Source: Sitta carolinensis
Taxonomy: Eukaryota; Chordata; Aves; Passeriformes; Sittidae
Assembly: GCA_032173965.1 (NCBI GenBank)
Contig: CM063284.1
Span: 118,766,410 to 118,830,409 of the forward strand
Direction: 5' to 3'
Length of the DNA: 64,000 bases
In this document: piece after piece, positions 13,301 through 26,100 of the stretch
Layout of the letters: each line of letters begins with the position of its first letter
Position numbering within the stretch: the stretch's first letter is position 1
Notes under the pieces: model-generated
The model's input: only the letters and a program-made list of their open reading frames with translations
What the model was told of the DNA's origin: nothing
Database searches by the model: none
Made by a program: the position numbers and the translations under genes

Positions 13301-15039
13301 CACCACCTTCTGCCACCTCTGCGGCTGCGGAATAGGCTGAAGGAGGCAAGCAGAAGGGCACACTTCACTCACTCCTTGTGTTCAGCCTGGGCCATCTCGT
13401 GGAGGATGCAGCAGTTTGCTCAAGGCTGGCATGAGGGAGCACCAGAACCTTGACTCTGTCACAACAGTTTGTGTCCTGCTGGGAGGGGAATGGGATCTGG
13501 TGCTTGCTTGCTGGTGATGATTATCAGAGGTGAGCATTTCTGTGACATCCTCTATGTTTCAAGAGAGGATCAACACTTGACTAATTCCTCTAGGAGAGAA
13601 CTGGGCCCCGGAGAACAGGCTCAGAGATCTGGAGTGCGTGGTGACAACTGTTTGTAGTCCCAATTTAGAAGTTCAAGGCTGTAAGCTGAAGTGGAGAAAG
13701 TGTCCAGTGTTTCCTTCCAGAAAGCCCCATTTCCAGTACAGGAATCTCCACTTTCATACAGTATATCTGTGTGGCAATAGGTGTCACCCTGCCAGTTTTA
13801 TGTTACACAGGTTTTTAGTGGTGTTTTATGTGTTCTGTGCCACAGATTTGTGTGTTTGTGTCTGGACTTGTAACTCCATTCCTTTGCCCAGTTCTGTGTT
13901 TGGATTCTTTGTCCCTAGTCTTTAGCAAAGGAAGAAGGTTGTATCTTCATGTGACTTTTTCACTCTAGTTTCTCAGACACCCTGTGAGCATCATCATCTG
14001 AGGAGAGGGAAGTTCCTTATTCCCTCGTATTTGAAATGCTTTGCTTTGCAACTACAGTTTTTCCTGTGGTTTAGGGCAGGAAAGCACCTGGGGGTTGGGG
14101 GAGCGTGGGTAAGCAAGATTGATGTCTAAATTTATTTTGCAGCTCCTTTATTCAAAGAGATGTCACATCTTTCTTCTTGGCAGTCTTGTTTGAAACTGTG
14201 AGGGCAACTGGCAAGCTTCTAGTGCTGAGTGTCTTGCCAAATACTATTGCAAAATACTGCCAGTGCAGAAGTTGCATAGCTTTACAGACTGTTGTTTCTC
14301 TGGGAGTAAACCAAAGGGGTACCAACTTCTGATCCTTTGCCTCTGATGAGAAGCAGGACCGACATGTTTCCATTGCCTTATGAGGCACCATCATGCTGCT
14401 TTGCTGCTGCAGTCTCTTCCAGCCCTTGGGATTATTGTTCCTTCAATGGTACTTCTCCATCTCTTGCTCACTGTTGTGAAATAACCGAGGAAACAGAATT
14501 ATTTGAAACATCTTTGCTATATTGTTAATTCCTAAATATTTTGTAACAGACATCCAACCAAGGAAAGCTTTGCCTCGGATCCTGTACTTAATGTTGCCAA
14601 TGCAGCAGGTGCACCAGAATAGATTTGCTGTGCCCACAGAGTTATAGCCCATATCTGAGTGTTCATTGAAGAGCCATGCAACTGAAGTCAATCCCAACTA
14701 TTTATCAGTATAATGTAGGACGCAAAATCTGATATGTAAATATACACAAACTGTGTGCCAATTATTGAGACCTTGAAACTTTGCTGTTAAAACAAGGCAT
14801 GAGTTGGAAACATGGTTCTATTTTTCAGGAACTATCTTAATAGCTATTTCAGAGCTTTGCATCATTAATCTATGCTCAAATTGCTCTTTTAATGAGAAAA
14901 TGGGCTCTTGTGAAGATTATTGTCCCATGGTGTTGTGTATAATATTGCAGTACAATGACTTTTCTGGATTCAGCTAGGAAGATAAGATGAAGGGGTAAGT
15001 GCTGCTCATGTTTAAACATCTTAAATCATGCTATTATTC
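10371..15039. other. Non-coding stretch downstream of the first CpG island
   Basis: AT-rich sequence with T- and A-runs at about 10439-10460 and 11215-11231. No recognisable exon or element. If the distal promoter feeds SGK3, this is intron. Confidence 0.5.
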
Positions 15040-15395
15040 TGGTTAGAAGGAGCCTTGGAAGGTGGTGAGTTAGCTCACCAGCTTGAATTAACTCCTCTCC
15101 CTCAGTGTTCAGACAGGGCTGCTCAGGGTTGACCTGGGTTTTGAAAACCTCCAAAGACAGAGGCTCCACAGCCCCTGGACACCCTGATCAGTTATCCTTG
15201 TGGGGATTTTCCTTCTCATGCAATGTACCAGCGAGTCTCTCTTGGTAACCTTCTCAAAGACATTTGGAGGCTGCTGTTAGGTGCCCCTCAAGCCTCTTCT
15301 CAAGGCTAACTAAATAAGTCCAGCTGCCTCCAACTCACCTAGAGAATGTGCTGCAGCCCATGAATGTCTGTGTTTTGGCCTTTTCCATACTCTAG
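15040..15395 (-). mobile_element. Older CR1 LINE fragment, minus strand
   Basis: Text such as cagggctgctcagggttgac, cctccaaagacagaggctcc and ctcttctcaaggctaac follows the order of CR1 ORF end and 3' UTR sequence in reverse orientation. It is more diverged than the copy at 7315, with gaps, and no coding frame survives. The edges are approximate. Confidence 0.75.
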
Positions 15396-18300
15396 TTCCT
15401 GCTTAAGTGGAGGAATGTTAGATGCATGTGTTAGAATGCAAGTGTACTTAGTCTGCCTGACTCTGAACTACTGTGTGTTTATATTGTAATAGTTTAGGTT
15501 TAGGCTTTTATTTTAATTTTTATTTGTAAATTCCTAATGCTATGTATTTTCGAACTGGGATCATTATCAAACCCTAAAATATGTTTTATACTACGTTTAG
15601 TAAATAAGTAAGGACTGAGCATTCAGAAAAGGAATGCTTTTACTCAAGCATGGCAGAATTTCCAGTTTATGGTATGTGTTTTGCTTTAATGCTGGAAAGA
15701 GCATAGAAGAGAGACAGGAAGTAATTAAAGAAGAAAATAACTCTTGTACTCCCTTTGGATTGGACTTACCCATACCTTACAAAAGCAAGATACATTAAGT
15801 ATGCAAGTTTGGAATACTGCCATAAACTACAAAACAGAGAAAACTTAGGATGATTCAAAAATAAAAACTACCTTGCAAAAGTACCCAGACTGTCAAATGC
15901 CTTGAAGACAAGTGCATCAGAGAACTAAGAGACTTCTGCTTCCTTGCTGCCTGAGTAGTGCATCTTGAATATATTAAAGTTGGGGGGGTGAGGGGGGGGG
16001 AAAGAAAAAAGCTATGTTTTCATAGAAAGGGAAGTGAAAAGAGCATGTAGCATTAAGGAGTATATAGCAATGTTTTATGAGAGGTAAGAAGTGAAACAGA
16101 AGGGGATTATTTGGAGGCATAGTGGATGCTGATAGCCTAGAATCCAATTACCCAATTAGCCTCCTGATTTTTTTTTTCAAATGCTAGGCCCTCCTGTTTC
16201 ATTTAAGCAATAAATGTAATGCTGTTAATTTAATCTCCTAGTACTCACAGTAAGTGTCTTGTAAATTGCTAACTTGTTTTCATCACTTGCTCTTTAAAAG
16301 GGGTCATGGATTTTTCAGACTAGCATGGAAATGTTTAAGCAGCATTTTAATATCTAAATTTCACCCTCCCAAATCAGCTTTTGGTAAGAGAATATCTGTT
16401 GTCCTCGGAATTTTTGGGACTCACAACTCTTTCCTGCCATCCTTTGGTTTTCAGAGCCTTGATAGAACACAGATAGGGTTTCTCTGTCAGGGAACCCCAA
16501 AACTGTCCCTTAGTTGTGTCCCTTGAAAATAATGTGACACTTTGAGATGTTACAGAAAACCAGACAATTGCTCTTCTCTGGTGAGAGAATGAGTACTACA
16601 AAATTTTCATCTGTCTTGGTGTAAAGTCTTTGTATGAAGAATGTACAGTGCTGTTTGCAATGAGGTTTTACATCTTGTGTGTGTCCACACACATTATACG
16701 TTACTCTAAAGGCATATGCCAGATAGATTGGTTTAACTTCCCTTCTCTTCAGAAGTTTTTGGAGGTTGGCTGCCTCTTTGGTGCTCTTTTCATGTTAACT
16801 AATAGGTTATGTGGTGGATGAATAGGATTCTTTATAGAATTATCTAAAACCAGGCACTGATTTATTTGAAAACAAAGGGTTTCTTTAGAGCTAAGTTTAA
16901 GCTGGCATTGCCATGAATCCTAGAATTATTCTACATTTAAATGAGAGAACAGTGATGCACTTGTACTTGGGCTTTGAACAGCACAGAGCTGTTGACCAGA
17001 GACTCGGAGACTGCTGAGCAAATCTGTTTAGGTTCCTTTGCCCAAGTTTCCAAGCCTACTCTTCTCTCCTTACAGATGATGAGAAGCAAAGCTAAAAAGA
17101 CTCTAAAAGTTGCATTGATTGGTTGGTTTGGAGGAAGGCAAGTTGTTTGCTGGTGTGTGATCAAAAAATATATAAAATCTGGCTCTGTAGCAATCTGAAC
17201 ACATACTTTTTTTTCTGTTTTGCTTTGGGGTGTGTGGGGTCTAGAGCATAGCAGCTAAACAATACCTCGCTTGTTTATAAAAAACCTTGGGAAGAAGGGG
17301 TGAGAAAGAAGAAAATATTTACAGTAGCTTTCTACCCAATTAAAATCAGAAGGCAGACTAAAAAGGAAAGAGTTCATCTACGGTCCAAACCAATTAAAAG
17401 TAAATTTTGCTGCTTGGATGTTAATTTACGCATCCAAGGCAATATAAATTTAAACTAGAAGCTTGACTTAACCTCACCAGTTCAGATGATCTTCAGATTT
17501 ATGACTCATTTAGTTTTGGTCATAGCATCTGGGTATTTAAGCACATTTTATGTGAATTGACATTAGAAATTCATAAACCGCCTTAAAATGTTAAATCTGT
17601 GGAGTACTTCACCAGAATGTGTAAATAATTTCTGTCTCACAAACACAGCTCTGCAACATGAGCTGGCTCAGATCCTCAGTTAAGATATTCTTATGTTTTA
17701 TGCCCTCAGCCATTATCCCCTTGTTTAATTATCTGGGAATAAAACCAGATTTCTGTAGCTTCTCTCATTTATTAAAAAGTTATCTTGAATTTCTGTGCAA
17801 AGGCTTTAATTGTATTTGTTGATATTAGTTGAGATTGTTTGTGGGGTTTTGCACATAAAATGTGGGTTTATTTATAAAGAATTGAAATAGAGGTAGAAGG
17901 AGGAATCTTACAACACTTACAGGGTTTTACGCAGAAATTAAGCTGCAAACTTGTCAATGCGTGCAAAAATCAGTTTACTGTTTTACATGGGAGCATCACT
18001 TGAAATGACCTGAAAGAAATTTTATCATCACCCACCCAGTCAAATCCTGGATGATTATTCAGGGAACCATGTTGGATGTGTGATGTGCACAGAGTAAGAA
18101 ACAAAACAGTGCTTGAGAAGGAATCTGAAGAGTCTGAATATTTCAGAAGCTACAGAGCATAAGGAGCAGAGGATGGCCTTGCAGCTCAGAATTCAAACAG
18201 GGACACACACAGACATGAGCACAATTTGACACTTCTTTAGGAAAAGAAAGTTCATGAAATGAAAATACGTTGATATTAGGAACTGGCAAGGAGAAACTGG

Positions 18301-21300
18301 AATTCTTTGTCTTGGTTACTGCTCTGTGACTTGGCAGCTGGAAAAGATTGATGACTTGAGTGCTTGGGCCTTTGTTTTGGTTTCGCTGTTTTAATTTATG
18401 AGTCAGAAAGTCTCTAGACATAGGTCCTAATTTAAAAAAAGAAAGAAAGAAAAATAAGGTGGATTATTAGCAATGTTATTTTAAAGCAAATGCAGCTGAT
18501 ATGTTAAAATATTGTGAGAGTTGTTCCAGTATATTTACAGAAGTACCAAATATGTCTATATGTCATATCAGATGTCAGTTAAAATGGTCAGTAAGTGACT
18601 GCCTGATGTTTAGGCAGTGAACGCTGTCACTCTGGTCATGCTTGGTGCTGCAAAGCATTTAGATCAATCTAACAGTGGAGGAAAGCAGTGTTGTTCTGGT
18701 CTGCTGTGGCTGGTATGTCCTGCATTGGTCTCTGCCACATGGATGCCACAGCTAGTCCCTGGATTCCTCTGGTTTGGCTTAGGATGAGTCTCTGTTACAG
18801 CATTAGTTCCGTTCAGGAGCATGCTGTGGAGTACATCCTTTGTGGTTCACTCTGCTGGAGGATCTTGGGGAACATGAGCTGGATTCCTTTCAGATGAAGT
18901 ACGATTGAAGAAAGATGTTCTTCAGGAGTGCTTTTAGCACTGAACCAGGTGCAGGTGTCCTGCTCACAGGACCAGGCTAAAGCTGGGTTGAAGCAAAATG
19001 TACAACCTGCCCTGCCAACAATGGGTCATGTAGGTGCTGCATCGTCAGCATCAACTGTTTTCCTCTCTGTGGATATGCTTTTCTTGCACTGCATTACTTG
19101 CTAAGGTAGACATTGAAACAAAAACTGCAGCAAGAGTAGGTCCAAGCACCTGGAGCCTGCCTTTTCTCTTGACTTCAGGTGCAGCCTCATAAGTCATTGC
19201 TCATGAAAGTGTTACACACCTCTGAAATGACTCTACCTGCAAATGGCAGTCTCATTTTTCATCTTTGGTTTTCCCAGTTTCCTGCCTGCCACCTGACTTC
19301 CCTCAGTGCTTCCCTCTGTGTTTCTAAACCATTTTTTCTTCCCCTCACTTCTGGTTTGCCACCATGGCTTTCCCCAGCCATTGCTCCCAGCCATAAGGTC
19401 TCAGTCTCAAGTGGTCTCTGCCCCAAAGATGCAGTCTGTCTTATGAAGAAGCATTTGCTTCAGTTATTTTTAAAGCTCTTTCCTGGTGAAATCTCTTCCA
19501 TTGCTTCAGTACCCTTCCAATATTTTTTCATGTTCTTGTCTCCCCTCCTCCAGTGTTTGTTAACCTGAGCCTTTTCATTTTAAGCTCATTAGGAATTGTC
19601 CTGAAGAGACAATTCCCTTCTCTTTGAAGCAGTCCTCCAAGGTAACAGCCACACCTCAAGTGGGTTCACCCCAGCCCACACTAGCTTGTCCATCCCACTT
19701 CCCTGTAAGTCACATTTTCTAGACCGGTTTTCATTCTTATTTCTGTTCTCTGGACCTGCACAGGCAGGACCACATCTTTCCTAGGTATTCAGACACAAAC
19801 AGAGTGAAGTAGAAGGACTTTTTTGAGTTCAGCAGATTGTGCTCAGGCTTTCCACTCTTGTTTTATATCTCACAGCAATATTTGTCTTAGAACAACATGA
19901 CATTTGTCTTTGTGACCTGCTGTAGTCTGAGGCCTTGTTTCCCATCCTGTATTTCCATATTAGACATTTCCTGCCCATGGGCAATATCTTGCATATCACC
20001 TGCTACATTTCACTCCTTTCTTCCAGATCACTACTCTGTCCTGGTGATGATATATTTAGCCTTTGTTTCTCACATCCAGAACTAATATTTATTCTTCCTG
20101 CAACTGTAGCCTGGTTGTTAAAATATCTCAAGGCAGTTTCAAAGCTTTTCTAAAGGGAAGGTGTGACATCTGTGATTTCTCTCCTACCTCTCTGGAAGGC
20201 TGTCAGATGAAGTTAGCAATGTGATTTAACAAATCTCTTTTTGCTAGGATTATGTTCCAGGTGCTACTAATTGATCTGTTTTGGATTGTTTTCCCCAGGA
20301 ATTTGAAGTTAAACTGACTCACTGGGTCTTTAATATTCTTACCTGTTGTTTTTCTGTTGCTTTGGTTTGTTTACTTGGGTTTTTTTCCATTGTGCAGATG
20401 TGCACATTTCCATTCACATTCTCTGTCTCTCTCCCAATCCTCCTGAGATCTTACCTGTTATTACTCTTATTTATGCCAGTCACTGCTTGCATTTGACCCC
20501 CTTGGTGAAGACTGATGACCTAGACTTGATAGTCTTATGGATGTCATCTCTCATTAGCTTTTTACTGTGTTGACTAGGGCCAGAAGGTTTTTCTTGCTCT
20601 TAAGCTATAAACATATTGATAATAAGGATTTCTTTTTTTGTTGCTAGTCTTTTTTTTTTTTTTTAATTATAATTCTACGTTAACCATGCTGATTCTGATA
20701 ACTGTGTACTTCTGCAGATTTTATATTTATTGTTAGCAATTTGACTATGTTTTCACATTCTCTGTCTGTCTTGACAAATAAATCTTGTGATACTTCTTGT
20801 GATATTTTTACAGATATCTGGCACAAGCACAGATGATCCTGTTGTATCATTTTGTAGAGGAATTGCTGCTTCTTTCTTGTCTCCCCTCTTAGTGTCTCTT
20901 GTGTTCACATTCTTTTGCTACATCCTTGGTGTTCTCCCACCTCTCATTTAATGAGGTTTAGTCAACTTTTCTTCTGAACTGGTTGCTTTCCATTTGTCTA
21001 GAAACAAATCTGAAGGACCCACTGCCTTTTTTTAAATGTAAAAAAAAATCTAATTTTGAAATAAAAGAAGTTTAAGTCTAAACTAAACTGAAGTGCTGTC
21101 AATTCACAGGCCTTTGCTCCTTACACCATGTGACTGTTGGGATACCACATGATAGTAGATTCCAGTTCTGGCTCTTCAGCATTACTTCTAAGTTGCTAGC
21201 TGTTTGATATGTAGATTTGAGATATCAAACAAATTACCCTGGTGCTGGTAGGTGGGTTTTAATGGCTTTGTTGTTGTTTAAACTGATTAGCCCTGTCAGT

Positions 21301-21439
21301 GCAAATGGCTCATTCTTGCAAGGATTCAGATTCTGCTGTCATTGTGTTTGTTGTCTGTCACTGTGCACAGTGACAATGGATCTACCACGGTGGGAAACAT
21401 CAATTTAAAGCCTAAGGAGATTGTATCCTTTCAGATTAC
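15396..21439. other. Non-coding stretch with a possible conserved block
   Basis: Contains a G-rich tract (15981-16002) and a block at about 17330-17700 that looks low in repeats and rich in homeodomain-like TAAT and ATTTA words, including an 8-bp hairpin at 17413-17438. From about 19100 to 20600 the + strand is pyrimidine-rich, which creates several spurious ORFs. No gene is recognised. Confidence 0.4.
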
Positions 21440-21560
21440 AGATTAACAGAATGGTTTGGATTGGAGGGAACCTTAAAGATCATCTAGGCTCCATTTCTGG
21501 TCTGTAACCTCAACCCATTCGTGGGATGGTCCAGATTTTGTTTCACAAGTTGTTGACACT
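21440..21560 (-). mobile_element. Short CR1 3'-end fragment, minus strand
   Basis: Begins acagaatggtttggattgga and continues gggaaccttaaagatcatct, the reversed 3' tail and 3' UTR of CR1. Only about 120 bp are recognisable. The sequence to the right (about 21565-21900) is not classified. Confidence 0.75.
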
Positions 21561-22613
21561 GTAGGAAGGTCAAATGCTGGAGCCAGACTCTTTCAACCAT
21601 GGATTTATTGCCTTGGCTCGTTACAGCAGTGACAGTAGCACATTTTAACTGAACCACTCCATCAGAACGAACGGCTGCTTGACATGGGTGACCTCAGCAG
21701 TTAGCTGAAATGCCTTCCCTTGCTGTTGTGAAAGGAGAATGCTGTACTGCATTCCACTGCCAAGAGAGAACTAACCTTTGCACGTTCACCCTTGATGGCA
21801 CCAGTGATGCTAAAGGCTTACCATTGAGTTGCTTCACATCCAGGGTGAGTGAAAAAGGCACCCACCCTGCCTTGGGAAGCCAGTGAATTTGGCACGTCCT
21901 CTGAATTAAAGCCGTGACATGTGCTGCCACGCTTGGAAAAGAAAAGGATCTGGTTAAAATGTAAGACAAATGCCACAATTTATGTGTGCAGAAGATACTA
22001 ACAATTATACTCTGGAATAATCTTTTCTTAGTACCAGATTTATTTACTTTTGTGGTAAAACTGTCGTCCCCTACTATATGTTTGGGGGTTTTTTGCTGGG
22101 TAGTTTCTTTCTTTACAAAAGAAAATCTCAAAATAATAATTATTATTTTAGTTATAAAGTAAAGGAGTGTAAGTTCTGCATATTTTTCTCTCTCCTTCCA
22201 GACACTACAGGAAGTCATGGTCTCTCCTCTCAACTTTCCTAGACACACAATAAAAAAAACTTAATGCAATACCATGTGAATTAAATAAGTAATCCCAGCA
22301 TCTTGTTTTCATACTTCTACAATTCTAACAGCCATACAAATATAGTTTGGCTCTACCTGTCCATGTGGTAGGCGTATTAATGCTTTCAGATTTTCTTTTA
22401 CGTGAAATGTCCAAAATGTCTTTTTCTTTGGTGTTTGTTTGATATTTTATTTGTTCAATTTTTTTCTCACTCAACCGCTGGTCCTTTTGTTAGTTGATAG
22501 AAGTTCTACCGCCTCTTGTTTATCCCATAAATAGCTCTGACTTGTGTGACTTGGGACATCCTTCCCATAAACCAGATCTGAAAATGTGGTACAAGTTTAA
22601 CTGTGCAGGCTCA
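21561..22613. other. Unclassified stretch between a CR1 tail and the solo LTR
   Basis: A 184-codon minus-strand frame (22248-21694) spans much of it but shows no motif that I recognise. An AATAAA on the minus strand lies at about 21604-21610. It may be an old repeat; I cannot name it. Confidence 0.35.
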
Positions 22614-23178
22614 TGTTATGGTTTAACCCCAGGTGGCAACCAGCCCCTCATTCACTCCCCCTCTTCCTGGTGGGATGCAGGGGAGAATTGGAGAAAGGTA
22701 AAAACCATAAGTCGAGGTAAGAAAAGTTTAATAATTGAAATAAAGTAAAACACAATAATAATAATAATAATAATGATGAAACAGGAGAAAATGGAAAGAG
22801 GAATAAAACCCAAGAAAAAGAAGTTACTGACAACACAATCGCTCACCATGCCTGATGTCCAGCCCATCCCTGAGCAGGGATTGGTGGCTCCTGGCCAACT
22901 CCCCCAGTTTATAGCTGAGTAAGATGCTCTAAGGTATGGAATATCCCTTTGGCCAGTTCAGGTCAGCTGTCCCAGCTGTGATCCCTCCCAGCTTCTCGTG
23001 CTGCTGCTCAGTGGCAGAGGATGGGAACCTGAAAAGCCCTTGACTCAGGGTAAACACTGCTTAGCAACAACTAAAACATTAAAATGTTATCAACACTGTT
23101 CTCATACAGCATCTAAACCACAGCACGGTACCAACTAATAGAAAGAACATGAACTCTATCCCAGCTGAAACCAGGACA
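22614..23178 (-). mobile_element. Solo LTR of an avian endogenous retrovirus, minus strand
   Basis: A 565-bp element bounded by TG...CA: left end tgttatggtttaacccca, right end agctgaaaccaggaca. These ends match a very common bird LTR family, whose sense strand begins with the reverse complement of the right end. On the minus strand there is a TATA box (ctataaact, 22914-22906) and an ATTAAA polyadenylation-type signal (22732-22727), in the right order for an LTR promoter and terminator. No internal retroviral genes flank it, so it is a solo LTR left by recombination. A clean target-site duplication is not visible. An AAT microsatellite lies inside (about 22754-22775). Confidence 0.85.
22754..22775. 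repeat. AAT microsatellite inside the LTR
   Basis: About seven uninterrupted aat units. Trinucleotide tracts at this position are usual for this LTR family. Confidence 0.85.
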
Positions 23179-26100
23179 GTGCACAATGCAGGCAATAAAG
23201 TGTACATGAAAAACGTCGTTTCAGAATTATGCATATAGGAATGCTGGAAATGGGAGTCAGCTGTAGAAACGCCCATCTCCTTACTGTGACTTTAAAAAAA
23301 TGCTGATTACTTCTGCATTTCACTTCTCAAAATTAGTCATCATTCCTGTAAGAGTGATGAAATAAACAGTGGTTGTATTTTTTGACTTTGGAAGGATGAA
23401 AATATCCACAATTACCCCAACTTTATTTTAACAGAGGTGTGTGGTGAGGACCCCTTACCTGGACATGGCCTGGCACCCCAGGCTCCCGAGGGGAGGTGAC
23501 TGCAGCAGCAGGCAGGTGTCCCTGGGGTTCTGGTGTGGCAACAGCTGCTTTCGGGAAGGCATAAATTGGTGACAAACAAATGAAAAAAAAAAGAGCAGCG
23601 TAGGCCTGGGTGAACCACAGTTATATAAAGGTGAACAATGAAACATTATTTCTCAAGTGGGTATTTTGAAGGGCTGTTAGCGCAACACTTTTTAAATAAA
23701 TGAAAGGTACATTTGAATCGGAAGCAATTTGGTGTAGCAAACTGCTACTGACTCATCCCAGACCTGAGGGGAAACAAGAGCTTCGGTGACATGGAGAGAT
23801 TTTTGAGTGCTTGCATGGGATGTGCTTCAGATGATCCAAGAGTGAGAGATATTAGTACCCTCCTCCACCACTGCTCCTATTAACATCCACTAGCATGGTG
23901 CACATTCCAGTTAGGAGATTGCCATTGCCACTGCAGTGGTATCCAGAGATTGAGTGTTGGTAGCTTCTTGAATGTTACACAGATTCCACACATATCCCAT
24001 ATTTTAATACCAATGCAGTAACAACGTATCGATCAAGAGCTTCAGTACAGGAGGTTCATGTCTTGAGTTCTCATGGATTTACAAAATCCTTTATCTTCTT
24101 TCTAGAATGATTTTTTTTCCTTTAATTCAAGGATTTATAAAAACATTTAATGAACCAGGCTGACCCAAAGTTTGCCATATACTTAGAAAACTCTGACATT
24201 TTGCTCTTTTGTGGTCTTGTGCAAACTTAGAATTGTGCTGTCATCTACAAAAACTACTTTAATTTGTAATTTAGCATTGTTGGAGAAAACTGTAGTTGGA
24301 ATAAGACTTCCTCTTGATACATCCAAGAGTAGCTTGGATTGTGTGCAGGAACATTTTCTTATGAAACATTTGAGTAATCTGAACAGTGACTTCAAGAAAA
24401 TACCGTGTCTTTTAAATAATCTGGTTCTTACTGTCCTGTCCCTTTTAAAATGGCTGTATGTACATCAAAACTAAATGTCACCAGATAAAATTTTGTGATA
24501 ATTTCTCCTACCTTGTAGTCATGTTCCATGCTGTAACCTAAAATATCTTGCCTCGTTCCATGAGGTCCCTACCTTGCAACACCAACACCTAACATCAAAA
24601 AATTATTGACCTCAAATATCAAATGCTGCCATGTTCCTTTTTAAAGCTGCATAATGGAATAGTGGTCTTGAATTAGTATTGAGATTAGATGGATTTATTT
24701 AATTTTTGCTTAATTTTCATACTTAGATTTACAATATTCCATTAACTGGCTTCTGCTAGATTGCTATATTATAAGAAAAAAGGTAAGTTAAAGAAAAAAT
24801 TAGTTTAGTGAAGTTGAAGAAGTAGATGATCTGTATCTGCTTCTTGTTGTATTGGTTTTACCTGGGATAAGAGGACCATATGCATCTTCCTGTAAAATAC
24901 TGCTGATGTATCTTTATATAAATCCTTTCTGAAACACACTTAAAAGTTCAGACTCACATGTACCCTTCAAACACAGACCTATAGTTCCCAGGACAAAAAA
25001 TGCAAAAATGAAAATGTTCTTGGAGAACAAAAATCAGACTCTGGTTAGTAGATGAATGTATATCTTCTCTGTGGGTCAGAAATAGGGTTGGAAATCTGAC
25101 AAACCTGGGAAATGATTAGATAAATAAGTAAGTGAAATAAGGTCAGCAAATTATAAACTCTTGATTTGTCTTAAATCCGTGTCCTTTTTGGATTATAAGA
25201 TACATCTTCCCACGTTGTTAGGTTGGTTTGGGTTTTTTTTTTTCATTGTTGCTACCTTTTTTCTACTCTGAGTTGATGCATAACAGTGTTTTAGTGGAAT
25301 TCATGTGTCTTTTGCCATAAACAGTTTGTTGGGAGTATTAATAGAACAGCAAAATCAAATCTGGCCTATTCTGTAGATCCTAGGCTGCCTTTAAAATGCT
25401 TTTATTTTGGAAAAAACCTGCGAGCCTTTTGTGAGGGGACGTACACACCCCAAACCAAAGCTCTTCTTCAGTTTCTTTTGACTAGAATACCAGTAAATAG
25501 CTTGAAGATGCAAACGGGTTCCTTGTGTTCTTGCTCATCTCTACAATTTGAGGAAGAACTCTTGACATTCTGGGTAGACCCCACCTACATAACATTGTGT
25601 GCCAGAGAACTTGTTTACCAAAGCATGTTTGTTCACCCCAGCCTGTATTTGCAATTCTAGTAGAACGTGCTGTAGCTGGGATTCAGGAGGCTGAAATAAG
25701 AAACATCCATACAGAATTACCACTTAGAGAGACTTTTTTCTTTTATACTTAGCTTTGGTATACCTTCCTGCACAAATTGCTCAGATCTCTTGGAAACTCA
25801 GAGACTTGACCTATTTTATAGAATCGTTTTTATAAATGGAATTCCAAAGAATCTTTGTTGAGAGCAAAATGCAGGTCATACAGTGCTGTCAGTTGGGGGG
25901 GTGGGGGAAGTTTGGCAATTTATACTTTATGGGCTGTATTTGATAACTTCAGCTTCACAGTGTTTACCAGTGCAGTAATTTATTACTGTGTTTTATGCAT
26001 GCCTGCTGAAACTAGTCCCAGAACATGTCAGCATGTACCAATAAGCTGTATATGTGACATGTCAAGCACATGTGTTGCCATATGCATATAAAACATCTGG

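Noticed and set aside
19179..19568. 129-codon + strand ORF rich in Ser, Leu and Phe
   Set aside because: It lies in a pyrimidine-rich stretch where such frames arise by composition. No motif and no splice context.
21694..22248. 184-codon minus-strand ORF
   Set aside because: No recognisable domain and it runs through AT-rich sequence. It may be a chance frame or an old repeat, but there is no support for a gene.
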